DNA of 64,000 nt, from contig NZ_JBGCVY010000049.1 in NCBI RefSeq assembly GCF_041088075.1, forward strand, positions 1-64,000, in the 5' to 3' direction. The DNA comes from Mucilaginibacter_A sp041088075. GTDB lineage: Bacteria; Bacteroidota; Bacteroidia; Sphingobacteriales; Sphingobacteriaceae. Positions 1 through 9,567 of this stretch are shown piece after piece. The position numbers were made by a program, and so were the translations under genes. The notes below the pieces were generated by a model that worked only from the letters and a program-made list of their open reading frames with translations, searched no databases and was not told the origin of the DNA. Within the stretch, counting starts at the first letter, position 1; each line of letters opens with the position of its first letter.

Positions 1-1
1 A

Positions 2-421
2 AACCAGGACGGGACGCTAAAGCAACTGATCTCGCCCAGAAAAGGCTATTTCGATAGCGAACTGACCGAATGTGGGCCGCCTGCTTTGTTGACGGACAAA
101 GGGGTCATCTTGTTTTACAATGGTAAAAACAAAGCCGGAGACGACGGCGACAAGCGTTTCAATGCAAATTCTTATTGCGCCGGCCAGGCTTTGTTTGATA
201 AAAACGATCCTGCAAAACCATTGGCACGTTTAGATGTGCCGTTTTTACGCCCGATGGAGGCATTTGAAAAAAGCGGCCAATATGTAAACGGCACTGTGTT
301 TATCGAAGGCATGGCCTACTTTCAAAAAAAGTGGTTTTTATATTATGGCTGCGCCGATTCGCGTGTTGCCGTTGCCGTTTATGATCCGGCCCACCCGGCC
401 CCGCCCGACCCTATAAATTAA
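2..421 (+). CDS. GH130-family glycosidase/phosphorylase, C-terminal part (partial)
   Basis: The reading frame is already open at base 2, so only the C-terminal ~139 residues of a longer gene are visible. The stretch around residues 22-38 (ECGPPALLTDKGVILFYNG) and the tail LYYGCADSRVAVAVYD are typical of GH130 enzymes, five-bladed beta-propeller proteins that cleave or phosphorolyse beta-mannosides. These residues lie in late blades that close the active site. The first methionine, at base 86, is internal and not the start. Substrate cannot be told from the fragment. Family assignment is fairly secure; the true start is outside the window. Confidence 0.8.
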   Translation, partial: NQDGTLKQLISPRKGYFDSELTECGPPALLTDKGVILFYNGKNKAGDDGDKRFNANSYCAGQALFDKNDPAKPLARLDVPFLRPMEAFEKSGQYVNGTVFIEGMAYFQKKWFLYYGCADSRVAVAVYDPAHPAPPDPIN

Positions 422-525
422 GCAGTGAAAATAATTATAGAAGCGGGAACCAAAGGTAAAACCCTTCACTGATTTTTACCCGATAAAAACAGCATCGTTC
501 ATTCCTGATACTATTTTTACCCCTG

Positions 526-1770
526 TTATTTCTTCCCGATCCGGTATAATTTTCCGCCATCGGTTACGGCATAAAGCGCACCGTCTTTTCCTTCGGCCAA
601 AGCCCGAAAGCGTTCGTTTTTATCGGCCAGCAGCCTTTCTTCGCCCACCACTTTATTGTCTTTGATGACCAACCTGGCAATATGCGAGCCGCCCAATGCG
701 CCCAGAAACAGGTTGCCTTTCCACTCCCCAATTACATCGCTGTTATAAAATGTACTCCCAGACGGCGAAATGCTGGGGTCCCAATAATAAACGGGCTGTT
801 CTATGCCGGGTTTTTGTTGGATGCCTTCGCCCACTTTATCACCGCTGTATTCGATTCCGTAAGTAACCACCGGCCAGCCGTAATTTTTTCCGGCACGGAT
901 AATATTGATCTCATCGCCGCCGCGCGGGCCAAATTCATCTTCCCACAGTTCGCCAGTTTCAGTGTTCATCACCATGCCTTCGGGGTTGCGCAAACCGTAA
1001 GCAAAAATTTCGGGAAGCGCATTTGGCGTATTGGCAAAAGGCCCGTTGGCAACAGGTTTTCCTTCGGGGGTTAAATGCAAAACTTTACCGATAGCAGCCG
1101 ATAAATCCTGCGCTTTTACACGAATATCGTTTGAGCCGCGTTCGCCCGTACTTACAAACAGATTGCCCTGTTTGTCAAATACAATGCGCGAACCGTATTG
1201 CAGCGAACCATTGTAAGCAGGGTTTGCCCGGTAAATTACCTGAATATTTTCCACCTTGCTTTCATCGGCCGATAGTTTTCCTTTGGCAACGGCCAACAGC
1301 GAACCACCGGAAGTTTTTTCAGCATAATCCCAAAAGATAATTCTGTTTGTGGCAAAATTTGGGTCGAGGTTTACATCCAGCAAACCGCCCTGCCCTTCGG
1401 CCAAAACGGCTGGCAAGTTGGTTATTTTTTTATCCGGCTTGCCATCGGCTGTCAGGATCAGCATAGTCCCTGCTTTTTGTGTGATCAGAAAACGTCCGTC
1501 CGGCAACACACGGATTGCCCAGGGCTGCTGCAGATCGCTATTGATTACAGATACCGACAGAGCTGTTTTGGTTTTTACGCCTGGCGCGCGTGTTTGCCCG
1601 GCAAAAGCAGGTTTGTAATCGCTGTTTGGGCTTTTCGTTTCCACCGGCGCACTGGTTTTGCTGGTGTCCAACGGGTTATCGGCCAAATTGCCGGTACTGT
1701 TTTTACAGGCACAAATTGATGCCAGCAAGGTAAATCCGGCCAGTAAGGCTTGAGTTTTGATGTTTATCAT
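526..1770 (-). CDS. PQQ-dependent sugar dehydrogenase, lipoprotein
   Basis: 414 aa, in the size range of soluble aldose sugar dehydrogenases (GSDH/YliI family), six-bladed propellers that oxidise sugars using PQQ. Seen: a lipoprotein signal (TLLASICAC) with probable lipid-carrying Cys at about 22, then a Ser/Thr-rich linker to about residue 70. The propeller follows with PWAIRVLPDGRFLITQ, YGLRNPEGM and GPRGGDEINIIRAGKNYGWP, the usual cofactor and calcium region of the family. It is probably periplasmic and anchored in a membrane. No PQQ synthesis genes are in the window. Reaction and sugar specificity are inferred from family only. Confidence 0.86.
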   Translation of the reverse strand: MINIKTQALLAGFTLLASICACKNSTGNLADNPLDTSKTSAPVETKSPNSDYKPAFAGQTRAPGVKTKTALSVSVINSDLQQPWAIRVLPDGRFLITQKAGTMLILTADGKPDKKITNLPAVLAEGQGGLLDVNLDPNFATNRIIFWDYAEKTSGGSLLAVAKGKLSADESKVENIQVIYRANPAYNGSLQYGSRIVFDKQGNLFVSTGERGSNDIRVKAQDLSAAIGKVLHLTPEGKPVANGPFANTPNALPEIFAYGLRNPEGMVMNTETGELWEDEFGPRGGDEINIIRAGKNYGWPVVTYGIEYSGDKVGEGIQQKPGIEQPVYYWDPSISPSGSTFYNSDVIGEWKGNLFLGALGGSHIARLVIKDNKVVGEERLLADKNERFRALAEGKDGALYAVTDGGKLYRIGKK

Positions 1771-1864
1771 GATGAAAATATTAGGCTTTAAAATAAAGAT
1801 ATCGAACCTAAAATTACGAAAAATTTTGACTGGCGAAGTTGTATTGCCACAACAAAACTTGCAT

Positions 1865-2719
1865 TTATCTTTCCGATTCCGGGAAATCCGCGCCCAGCGT
1901 TACGTCTTTCCAGGCTTCAAAGTTCGCTTTTAGCAAATCAATTTTTTCCATGGCCATACGGTAGGCCGGCTCGCCCAGCAACAACCGCAGAGGTGTATTC
2001 TCCGCTTCTACCGCTTTGATGATCGCTTCGCAGCCACGCACCGGGTCGCCTTGTTGTTTGCCGCTTCCGTTTTGGCTTGCTTCCATCCGCTTGCCAACCG
2101 TACTTTCGTAATCCTCAATTTCAACCGGCGTGCGCGAAGTGGAACGGCCCGCCCAATCGGTACGGAAAGGGCCAGGCTCCACAATCAACACCTTGATGCC
2201 CAATGGCTCTACTTCCTGCGCCAAAGATTCCGACAAGCCTTCGACCGCAAATTTCGTGGCATGATAAAAACCGGTTGCCATAAAAGCACGCAGCCCGCCG
2301 ATAGAAGAAAAATTGACGATATGCCCTTTCCGGTTTTTGCGCATTCCCGGCAAAACAGCTTGCGTCATGCTGATCAAACCAAAAACATTGGTTTCAAACT
2401 GCGCCCTGATTTTTTCTTCCTCGCCTTCTTCCACACTGCTGAAATAACCGTAACCGGCATTGTTCACCAGCACATCAATCTTGCCAAAAGTTTCTTCGGC
2501 TTGTGCCACGGCGGCCAAAACCTGCGCTTTATCGTTCACATCCAGCGGCAAAACCAGTGTGGCGTTTTCATGTCCTTCGGCAATGTCTTTTATCTGGTCT
2601 GTTTTTCTCGCCGTAATTACCACATTCCAGCCTCGGGCCAAAACTAGCCTGGCCAATTCCCTGCCAAAACCGGTAGAGCAACCGGTGATAAACCAAACCT
2701 GGCTATTTGTTCTTTCCAT
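1865..2719 (-). CDS. SDR-family NAD(P)-dependent oxidoreductase
   Basis: 284 aa classical short-chain dehydrogenase. The N-terminal cofactor motif TGCSTGFG (about residues 12-19), the NNAG motif (VNNAGYGYF), a catalytic Ser in NFSSIGG and the YHATK active-site Tyr/Lys pair are all present. The TGCSTGFGRELA start and the AEGLSESLAQEVEPLGIKV segment match the common SDR group annotated as oxidoreductases of unknown substrate. It stands alone, 94 bp downstream of the sugar dehydrogenase on the same strand. Substrate unknown. Confidence 0.88.
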   Translation of the reverse strand: MERTNSQVWFITGCSTGFGRELARLVLARGWNVVITARKTDQIKDIAEGHENATLVLPLDVNDKAQVLAAVAQAEETFGKIDVLVNNAGYGYFSSVEEGEEEKIRAQFETNVFGLISMTQAVLPGMRKNRKGHIVNFSSIGGLRAFMATGFYHATKFAVEGLSESLAQEVEPLGIKVLIVEPGPFRTDWAGRSTSRTPVEIEDYESTVGKRMEASQNGSGKQQGDPVRGCEAIIKAVEAENTPLRLLLGEPAYRMAMEKIDLLKANFEAWKDVTLGADFPESER

Positions 2720-2838
2720 AATCTTATTTTTTGCTGCGCTAATTTTGAACGCTTTTGTATAACAGGAAATGGCTGGCGGTGTTCGGTAATTTTTTTGTGG
2801 AATGATTTTATGCCGGTAAAAACAGCATCGGTTTGTTG

Positions 2839-3477
2839 TTATTGCATAGGAATGAACAATTGTACAATTGATGGAAGATAATCAGTAAACCACGAAGGAA
2901 GTTCATTGTACGGTGCGTGAAATTTTACCTGATGCGCAATAGTTTTAAACAAAATTTTGTGAGTAATTTCTGAGGTGTCTACAATGGTTAGATCATCAAT
3001 CAAGATATGATGTGTATTTAATTTTTGCAGATTACCATAAAAGTTATTAAAAAGTGTTTGCGGATCAACATAGTGGCCGCCTTCTGTAACACGCTCTGTA
3101 ACCCGGAACTGAGATAACTCCGGATTATTCAATCCAAAGAAAATTAGATGGATGCTATAATCTGCTCTTTTAAATTTCCTTGGCTTTTCCCAGGTTTCAT
3201 TGTTTGTAAAATGTCCTTCATATGCAAAATCTTCCCTATTGACCAATGCAGCTTCGGTTTGTTGTTCAAATAGTTCAACCACATAATCAAGCGCTTCCCG
3301 ACGTGCGTATTTAGGAGAACGTATTATATTTGGAAACAACTCGCTAAGTTTCCGTATGTAAATAAGGTCTCCGTCAAAAACGGGATAATTGCCATAGATT
3401 GTTTTTGGAAGATATTCAGGGCCAACTGTAGATTTTCCGGCACCGTTGGAACCTGTAATAATATACAAACCGGGCAT
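2839..3477 (-). CDS. Zeta-toxin-like P-loop kinase
   Basis: 212 aa protein with an N-terminal Walker A (GSNGAGKST, residues 8-16) and the overall length of zeta-toxin/AAA_33-type P-loop proteins. The segment EDFAYEGHFTNNETW resembles the substrate-side region of this group. Zeta toxins phosphorylate UDP-N-acetylglucosamine. Many chromosomal relatives have other or unknown targets, so toxicity is not shown. The start codon follows the stop codon of the upstream 84-aa gene with no gap (TAAATG on the minus strand), so the two are translationally coupled, as toxin-antitoxin pairs often are. Confidence 0.72.
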   Translation of the reverse strand: MPGLYIITGSNGAGKSTVGPEYLPKTIYGNYPVFDGDLIYIRKLSELFPNIIRSPKYARREALDYVVELFEQQTEAALVNREDFAYEGHFTNNETWEKPRKFKRADYSIHLIFFGLNNPELSQFRVTERVTEGGHYVDPQTLFNNFYGNLQKLNTHHILIDDLTIVDTSEITHKILFKTIAHQVKFHAPYNELPSWFTDYLPSIVQLFIPMQ

Positions 3478-3732
3478 TTATAACAGGTTAAGTCTGCTTC
3501 TGATAATGTCCACTTGGCCTTTGGTAAGTTCACGAACGAGATGGAATGATTTTAAATCAGGGCTCATCGTTACAACTTTAATTGAGCGGTCGGGATACTC
3601 CAGGTAACTTTGGTTTTTAGGCAATTCGCTCGACCAGATTAAAAAAGGTTTCCCGCTTTCAAGCTTTTTCTTTCGCAGCCGCCTTACAACAGTGCTGCCG
3701 ATTGCATTTAACTCTTCAATAGTAACCATCAC
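3478..3732 (-). CDS. Small protein coupled to zeta-like kinase, possible antitoxin
   Basis: 84 aa, lysine/arginine-rich in the first half (VVRRLRKKKLESGKP). I do not recognise a named family. Its stop codon abuts the start of the kinase gene downstream, and nothing else is in the transcription unit. By position it would be the antitoxin or a regulatory partner, but it has no clear similarity to epsilon antitoxins in length or sequence. The residues SGKPFLIWSSELP and SFHLVRELTKGQVDIIRSRLN suggest a small mixed alpha/beta fold. The function is inferred only from gene order. Confidence 0.6.
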   Translation of the reverse strand: MMVTIEELNAIGSTVVRRLRKKKLESGKPFLIWSSELPKNQSYLEYPDRSIKVVTMSPDLKSFHLVRELTKGQVDIIRSRLNLL

Positions 3733-3972
3733 TAACGGTATTTGTATTCAAATATAACAAATACCGGGTCAGTTTTCAAGCTTTTGACCTGCTGTATAAA
3801 TATTACGATCCTAATTGAAGTAATAATGTTCAACCGCCAGCAAATTCCCTGCTTTACAGATTCCATATAAAACACTTTTTAAAACTTGGCAAACAGGTTA
3901 ATTGCTTTTTTATTTTAAAGTAGAAATTGATGGCGCAACACCAATGCTTCTTTTACCACACAAAATTCTGCT

Positions 3973-4200
3973 TTACCTGGCCGAAAGCCATTTCTCCTGC
4001 TCGTCAATCTGCACCCCGATTTCTTGGATCTGCGAATCGTGCAGCCACTGGCCTTTTTCGCAAACCCAGCCCAATCCGGTTTTGTTAAGCGTTAAACCAA
4101 TCAAAACCTGGCTGCCTTTAAACTGGTAAGTCTGATGGTTTTGGGTACTTACCGTTCCGTAAATGCGGCCTAACGTTGGACTGGTAAAATAAACTTCCAT
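3973..4200 (-). CDS. Hypothetical protein
   Basis: The frame is open from 4374 (133 aa), but I prefer the internal Met at 4200, giving about 75 aa starting MEVYFTSPTLGRIYG. The upstream part is basic and low in complexity and contains a dispersed uptake-like motif at 4282. The retained part reads like a small beta-rich domain (GTVSTQNHQTYQFKGSQVLIGLTLN). No family recognised. Another motif copy (core 3945) lies just beyond its stop. It could also be a decayed gene. Confidence 0.4.
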   Translation of the reverse strand: MEVYFTSPTLGRIYGTVSTQNHQTYQFKGSQVLIGLTLNKTGLGWVCEKGQWLHDSQIQEIGVQIDEQEKWLSAR

Positions 4201-4410
4201 GCTGTTGGTTTTTGTAGGTCTGTTGCATTTTCGATACCAAAAATCAGTAAATCCGGCAGGCATTGCTGCTTTATGGCCGAATGCTTCTTTTACCGTACTA
4301 TTTTTAGTGTTGGCTTTTGAAATTCCTTTTGCTGAGAAAGCTTCAAACCAAAACCTGTAGAAATACTTGCCCATTTATTTTCTCAGGTTGAGGAATTCGG
4401 AACCGAGGAA

Positions 4411-4453
4411 ATGCTTCTTTTACAGCCTAAAATTTATGCCATAAAAGAAGCAT
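4411..4453 (-). terminator. Inverted pair of dispersed motifs acting as terminator
   Basis: The motif ATGCTTCTTTTA and its exact reverse complement TAAAAGAAGCAT sit 19 bp apart, giving a 12-bp perfect stem. It lies 8 bp past the stop of the 1.5-kb-aa secreted protein on the minus strand. Position and structure fit a transcription terminator, like the inverted DNA-uptake-signal pairs of other genera. Confidence 0.6.
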
Positions 4454-4460
4454 CACGCAT

Positions 4461-7400
4461 TTATTTCACCACCATAATTTTTTTGGTGAGCGTGTTTTTT
4501 CCGCTGGTTAAACGAAGCATGTATGTCCCGCTTTTTAGCGATTGCGCATCTAAACTGATTTCTGTATCAACATTTCCTACTGTTACGCCGGTAAATATTT
4601 TTCGGATAAACTGCCCTTTAATATCATACAAAACAACATCGGTCTGGCCGCTTTCCTTCAACATAAAACTAACACTGGCCTGTTGTGCAACCGGGTTTGG
4701 ATAAACAAACAAACCGGTTTTTGCCGCAGATAAAGGTTCGGTGATGCTGATGGCCGCTGGCGAAGCAACGCTGTTAAAGCTTGCAGCCATGGCAGATGTG
4801 CTTAATTGATCGGCAACAAAAGGCGAAAGGTATTTTCCCGGCAACGGCGATTCGACCGTTCCGTTTGGCAGTTGCCATTGCACGGCCAAATTATCGCCGC
4901 CGCCGCCTTGTTTCTGGATGGCTTCGATGTAATATTTTTTACCAGCTTTTAAAGGTATTGCTGCCGATTGCTGCGAAGGGAACTTGATCCACTCGCGGCT
5001 ATTGGTCCAGCTTAACAAATTGGCAATGCGCACTTTATTGGCCGGGTTGTCATCGGTAGAAATGTACAATTCGGCGGCATCGTCTCCGGCAATCCAAAAC
5101 GTATAATTACCGTCTGCCGGTGCGCAAATGTAGCCGCGGATGCGTGAAGCATAATTACCGCCGATGTTTGTAGGGCCTTCAAAAGCCGTTAACTGAGAAG
5201 TTGAGGTTGGCAAAGTTTGCTGCGGAAAATCGGAAATGTTGTTTCCGGGAACATTGTCCCATTCTTCGCGCAAAATTGTTCCGGTCGCCTGGCACGATGT
5301 TGCTGCCGGCATCACCGTAAAACTTTGCGTTACTGTTTTTGCGGCATTAAAAGAAGCATTGCTAGTTTGGTTTGCCGCGATGGTTACAGCACCGGCGCCT
5401 GTAAGGGTAACGGTGTTTCCGGAGAGGGTGGCCGGGCCGGAAACCACGCTGAAACTAACCGGCAAACCCGAAGAACTCGAAGCAGAAAGCGTAAAAGGGG
5501 CATCGCCAACGGTTTTGTTGGCCAGTGCCGCAAAGGCGATGGTTTGATCGGTGGCGGTTGGAACGTAAGGCGCAATGTGGTTTCCGGCGATTGGCGTTTC
5601 CATTGATCCGTCGGGCTGCTGCCATTGCACGGATAAATTATCGCCGCCGCTGCCTTCTTTTTGCAAAGCTTCCACGTAATATTTCTGACCGGCCTGCAAG
5701 TTAATTTGTGCCGATTTTTGCGAAGGGTATTTTCCCCACTCGCGGAAATTCGTCCAACCGTCCACATTCGCAATGGGTACTTTATTGGCCGGGTTTTGAT
5801 CGGTAGAAAGCCAAAGTTCGCCCGCATCATCGGTAGCCAGCCAAAAAGTATAAGTGCCGGTTTGCGAAGGGCAAATGTAACCGCGGATGCGCGAGCCGTA
5901 GTTATCGGCCACATTTACAGGGCCTTCAAAAGAAGTGATTTGAGCGGAAGACGTTGGTTTAACCTGAAGCGGAATATCAGCAATTCCGGTTCCGCCCACG
6001 TTGTCCCATTCTTCGCGCAGCATCGTTCCGGTTCCAACGGCTGCAATGGTTTTTGTGATATCAATGTAGGGCGAAAGATGGCTTCCGGCAATCGGCGTTT
6101 CCATCGTTGCATCCGGCAATTGCCATTGCACGGATAGGTTATCGCCGCCGCCGCCTTCTTTTTGCAAGGCTTCCACATAATATTTTTGCCCGGCCTGCAA
6201 GGTTATTTGTGCCGATTTTTGGGAAGGGTATTTGCCCCACTCGCGGAAATTTGTCCAACCATCCACGTTTGCAATCCGCACTTTGTTGGTTACAGTACTA
6301 TCTGTTGAAAGCCAAAGTTCGCCTGCATCATCGGTAGCCAGCCAAAAAGTGTAACTTCCCGTTTGCGGTGCGCAAATATAGCCGCGGATACGCGAACCGT
6401 AATTATCAGCCGCATTTAAAGGGCCTTCAAAAGCCGTTAACTGGCTGGTAAAAGTTGGTTTGGTTTGAAGCGGGATGTTTGAAATGCTTGTTCCGCCCAC
6501 GTTGTCCCATTCTTCGCGCAAAATTGTACCTGTTGCGGTACAAGTTGCATTTGTAACAGGAGCGTTGTTGGCTACCGTTGTTGCGGCCACATCCGTAACC
6601 AAAACCAGGGAAGAAAAAGGGTTCAGTTTAACCGTGCCCGTGTAGCTTTTGCCTGCTGCATCAAAACTTTGCGTACCAGTGGCATAGCTTTGGGCAGAAC
6701 TGGTTGTGTTACCCAGAAAGCTGATGTACTGATCGGGATTGGCCGCCGTCGTTTCCACCTGTTCCAGTTTGATGTTGTCCAAATAAACCGGTGAGGTTTG
6801 CTCTGGCACATCAAAAACAATACTGGCGTTGCTTTCAGTTACTGTTGTGGTAAACAAAAATTCTTTTTCTGCCCGTGTACTGGTAATGCTGGCCGCTTTC
6901 CTTACCGAAAGATCAGCGTAGTTACCTGTACTTTGGCGTAGGTAAGTGGTGATGGCTTTGTTGGTATTGCCGCCAATCATGCTAAATTTTAAACGGTATT
7001 GTTTGCCGCCGGTAACCGCGCCGATACCAATAATCACCGAACCGTAATTGCTGCTGTTTGTTGCAGAAGAGAAAGTTACTTTAAGTGCGCCGCCATCCAA
7101 TGTGCCGTTGTCCCAGCCAGTTTGTACATTATTTGCCGAGGCATAAGCATATAACCCACCAACATTACTATCAAAAGTGCCGTTGGCGAATTGATTGGCC
7201 GCATCTACTTTGTTTACCACATAAGTTGGCACCGTGTGCGAAGATTTTGTTGAATTGGCATCTTTCCCATACAAAGCTTTCCAGCTTTCTAAACTCAACA
7301 GGTTATAACTGTACGTGCCGTTTACCTGCTGCAACACGCCGATAACCAGGTCATTGTCTTGCGGGCGGTAGTAATTGTTCTGGTCAAAAGTGCCGAAGTT

Positions 7401-9077
7401 GGCAATATCGTTGTCTTTCGTTTTGTATTCTGCCGAAAGCTGGGAGGCAAGTTTGGCAAAAAGCACGTTGCCGGTAACCGTACAATTGTAAATGGGTTTA
7501 TCGGCAGCTACATTATCATGCTCCATATACAACTGCGTGGCATTATTGTAAAGTGTGTTTTGCTTGATGGAAATATCATGCGCATTGTGGATGTAAACGC
7601 CATAAGTAGCACAGTTGGCCACCGTGTTGGATGAAATTTCAACCTGCCCGGCGTTGTCATCTATATAAATCCCGTGGGAAAAACGTTTGTTTGGCCCGTC
7701 TGTACCGCCGGGCGCACCTACTCCGTTTAGCACAGTATTTCCGGTGATTACCCGATTTGAATTAGTGGGTGCGTTGCTGCCGTTGTTCCAGGTATAAATG
7801 CCGCCGCCGTCATCTTTGGTCAAGGTAAAATTGGTGATGACGTTGTTTTTGATGGTAACATTATTGCCGCTGAAATTGAGCGGAATATAACCGGTGCTGT
7901 CTATCACATTGTTGGTAACCTGGTTGTTGTCGCCGCTGATGGTTATGGCTTCGTACGTACCGTCGCCGCCCTCGCCCATCCCGGCAAAAGTTCCCGTGTT
8001 TTTGATCTGGTTGTTCCTTAAAACTGCGTTTGTACAATTGTTCAGGCTGAGCGCGTTGTTCCCCGTATGGGAGATGATGGTATTTTCCACAGTCAGGCCG
8101 CTCGAGTTGTTTACTTCAATGCCGTTTTTCCCCGAAAACAAAACACTGCAATTGCTTAAGCGAATGCTTTGAGAAGCGTTGACCGACAGCGCACTTGCCG
8201 TAGCGCCGGTAAAATTCAGGCTATCAAACGTAACATTGTTTTGGTTCGATAGCTGCACTAAAATTTCTGTCACGCCTGCCTTAATTTGATAATTGCCGGG
8301 ATTTGCGCCGCCCGTAAAAATACCGAATTTCTGGGCGTCGGGCTGGTAATACCATTCGCCCAAAGTATCTAAGGTTGAAGGATGGTTTTGAATAAAATAA
8401 CCGTAGCCCTGCGCCGCGCCATAACCGGATTGCGACGAATAGTTGATGGTGTTTCCCGCTTGGGAACTGATTGGGTTTCGGTCAATCACCCAACGTGTTT
8501 TGCGGATCACGATCTGGCCGCCCGTCCAGTTTTGCGCAGAAAGTTTGCTGTCTGTAATCGAACTGCTGCCGTTATAATTTTGGTAATACAAATAGCCCTG
8601 GTTTGCCGCCGATGCGTTTGGATAGCGGCCCACTGCCCTGGCTGCACCGTTCATGGTTACCGTGTTTAGGTAAGAAAGCCCGGCCGGAACGGTAGTTTCC
8701 CAAACCCCATTGCCTTTTTGCTGCCAGTTGGAAAGCTGTACAAAACCTGTCAGTTCCGGCAAAGCTCCGTCTCCATAAGCGCCAAAAACAATCGGGTTGC
8801 CGGCAGAACCGGACACGGTTACCGTTAGCGTTCCCGAAAACACATCGCCCCGCTTAAACAACACCTGGTCTCCTGCTTGTAAGCTGCCCATGATGGCATT
8901 TACTTTTGCCACCGTTTTCCAAGGTGTAGATAAATTTTTTGCGTCAACCAAGGAACGATTATCATCTCCCTGTGTAGAAGAAACATAATAAATGGCAGCG
9001 TAAAGCGGCGAATTTATGCTAGATAAAAACAGTATGAAGCATGCGGACAGGGAAAATCGGAAGTAAAAACGGTTCAT
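4461..9077 (-). CDS. Giant secreted beta-helix/PA14 protein with type IX secretion sorting domain
   Basis: About 1,538 aa from the Met at 9077, chosen because it starts a clean signal peptide (MNRFYFRFSLSACFILFLSS). A right-handed beta-helix covers roughly residues 60-560, with runs such as SNNVTIKNNVITNF. Three PA14-type domains follow, each beginning GT(I/M)LREEWDNV and sharing RIRGYIC and YTFW. Their DNA spans are roughly 6540-6080, 6040-5570 and 5290-4810. An Ig-like segment lies between the second and third. The last ~80 residues form a Por sorting tail (VYPNPVAQQASVSF ... GTYMLRLTSGKNTLTKKIMVVK in part), so it should cross the outer membrane by the type IX system. It is probably a surface polysaccharide-binding or -cleaving protein; no catalytic residues were assigned. 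Confidence 0.85.
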   Translation of the reverse strand: MNRFYFRFSLSACFILFLSSINSPLYAAIYYVSSTQGDDNRSLVDAKNLSTPWKTVAKVNAIMGSLQAGDQVLFKRGDVFSGTLTVTVSGSAGNPIVFGAYGDGALPELTGFVQLSNWQQKGNGVWETTVPAGLSYLNTVTMNGAARAVGRYPNASAANQGYLYYQNYNGSSSITDSKLSAQNWTGGQIVIRKTRWVIDRNPISSQAGNTINYSSQSGYGAAQGYGYFIQNHPSTLDTLGEWYYQPDAQKFGIFTGGANPGNYQIKAGVTEILVQLSNQNNVTFDSLNFTGATASALSVNASQSIRLSNCSVLFSGKNGIEVNNSSGLTVENTIISHTGNNALSLNNCTNAVLRNNQIKNTGTFAGMGEGGDGTYEAITISGDNNQVTNNVIDSTGYIPLNFSGNNVTIKNNVITNFTLTKDDGGGIYTWNNGSNAPTNSNRVITGNTVLNGVGAPGGTDGPNKRFSHGIYIDDNAGQVEISSNTVANCATYGVYIHNAHDISIKQNTLYNNATQLYMEHDNVAADKPIYNCTVTGNVLFAKLASQLSAEYKTKDNDIANFGTFDQNNYYRPQDNDLVIGVLQQVNGTYSYNLLSLESWKALYGKDANSTKSSHTVPTYVVNKVDAANQFANGTFDSNVGGLYAYASANNVQTGWDNGTLDGGALKVTFSSATNSSNYGSVIIGIGAVTGGKQYRLKFSMIGGNTNKAITTYLRQSTGNYADLSVRKAASITSTRAEKEFLFTTTVTESNASIVFDVPEQTSPVYLDNIKLEQVETTAANPDQYISFLGNTTSSAQSYATGTQSFDAAGKSYTGTVKLNPFSSLVLVTDVAATTVANNAPVTNATCTATGTILREEWDNVGGTSISNIPLQTKPTFTSQLTAFEGPLNAADNYGSRIRGYICAPQTGSYTFWLATDDAGELWLSTDSTVTNKVRIANVDGWTNFREWGKYPSQKSAQITLQAGQKYYVEALQKEGGGGDNLSVQWQLPDATMETPIAGSHLSPYIDITKTIAAVGTGTMLREEWDNVGGTGIADIPLQVKPTSSAQITSFEGPVNVADNYGSRIRGYICPSQTGTYTFWLATDDAGELWLSTDQNPANKVPIANVDGWTNFREWGKYPSQKSAQINLQAGQKYYVEALQKEGSGGDNLSVQWQQPDGSMETPIAGNHIAPYVPTATDQTIAFAALANKTVGDAPFTLSASSSSGLPVSFSVVSGPATLSGNTVTLTGAGAVTIAANQTSNASFNAAKTVTQSFTVMPAATSCQATGTILREEWDNVPGNNISDFPQQTLPTSTSQLTAFEGPTNIGGNYASRIRGYICAPADGNYTFWIAGDDAAELYISTDDNPANKVRIANLLSWTNSREWIKFPSQQSAAIPLKAGKKYYIEAIQKQGGGGDNLAVQWQLPNGTVESPLPGKYLSPFVADQLSTSAMAASFNSVASPAAISITEPLSAAKTGLFVYPNPVAQQASVSFMLKESGQTDVVLYDIKGQFIRKIFTGVTVGNVDTEISLDAQSLKSGTYMLRLTSGKNTLTKKIMVVK

Positions 9078-9521
9078 ATAAACAATTATGGTTTGGCAAA
9101 TAATTTGAAACAAATTTTCAGTTAGTTATTTCCTGTACGGCAAAAAAAATGTCGGGTTTCAAAAAACCAGAACCTTTTGAACCAAAAACCATTTGAAAAT
9201 TAGCAGTTTAAATTCTTTTTTAATCTTTACGGCCATTATCCTTTAATTAATTTCTTTATCAGAAAAAAACCTGGAAAATTACGGGATAAAATTGAAACGT
9301 TTAGCCAGGTTGGGAAACAAAACTTTGATTTTTACCCGATAAAAGAAGTATTTGATAAACCTGCAGGTTTCATTATAAAAAAGCTTTTTGTTTGTAGGCT
9401 GAAAGCTTTTGAATTGTTTTTTTGAAGATACAACTTTCAAGCAACACAATTTCCTGCTTTGATGGACCTGCCTCAGCAAAAAAATGCAGGTAAAAACAGT
9501 ATCGAATATTTTAAAAATTGG
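9078..9521. other. Intergenic region with two dispersed motifs
   Basis: About 450 bp with no convincing gene. It holds a motif variant TAAAAGAAGTA near 9340, preceded by GATTTTTACCCGA, and another variant TAAAAACAGTA near 9491. Short open frames here are AT-rich and lack protein-like composition. Confidence 0.5.
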
Positions 9522-9552
9522 TTGGCTTGAAAACTAAACATAACTACTTTAG
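9522..9552 (+). promoter_or_regulatory. Probable Bacteroidota-type promoter
   Basis: TTG at 9522-9524 and TACTTTAG at 9545-9552 are 20 nt apart. This is one mismatch from the -33 TTG / -7 TAnnTTTG pattern. It lies just upstream of the lipocalin-like gene, which has no other obvious promoter. Confidence 0.45.
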
Positions 9553-9567
9553 CAAAAACCCTAAATT

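Noticed and set aside
9279..9479. 66-aa minus-strand open frame
   Set aside because: AT-rich intergenic sequence, no start context or domain.
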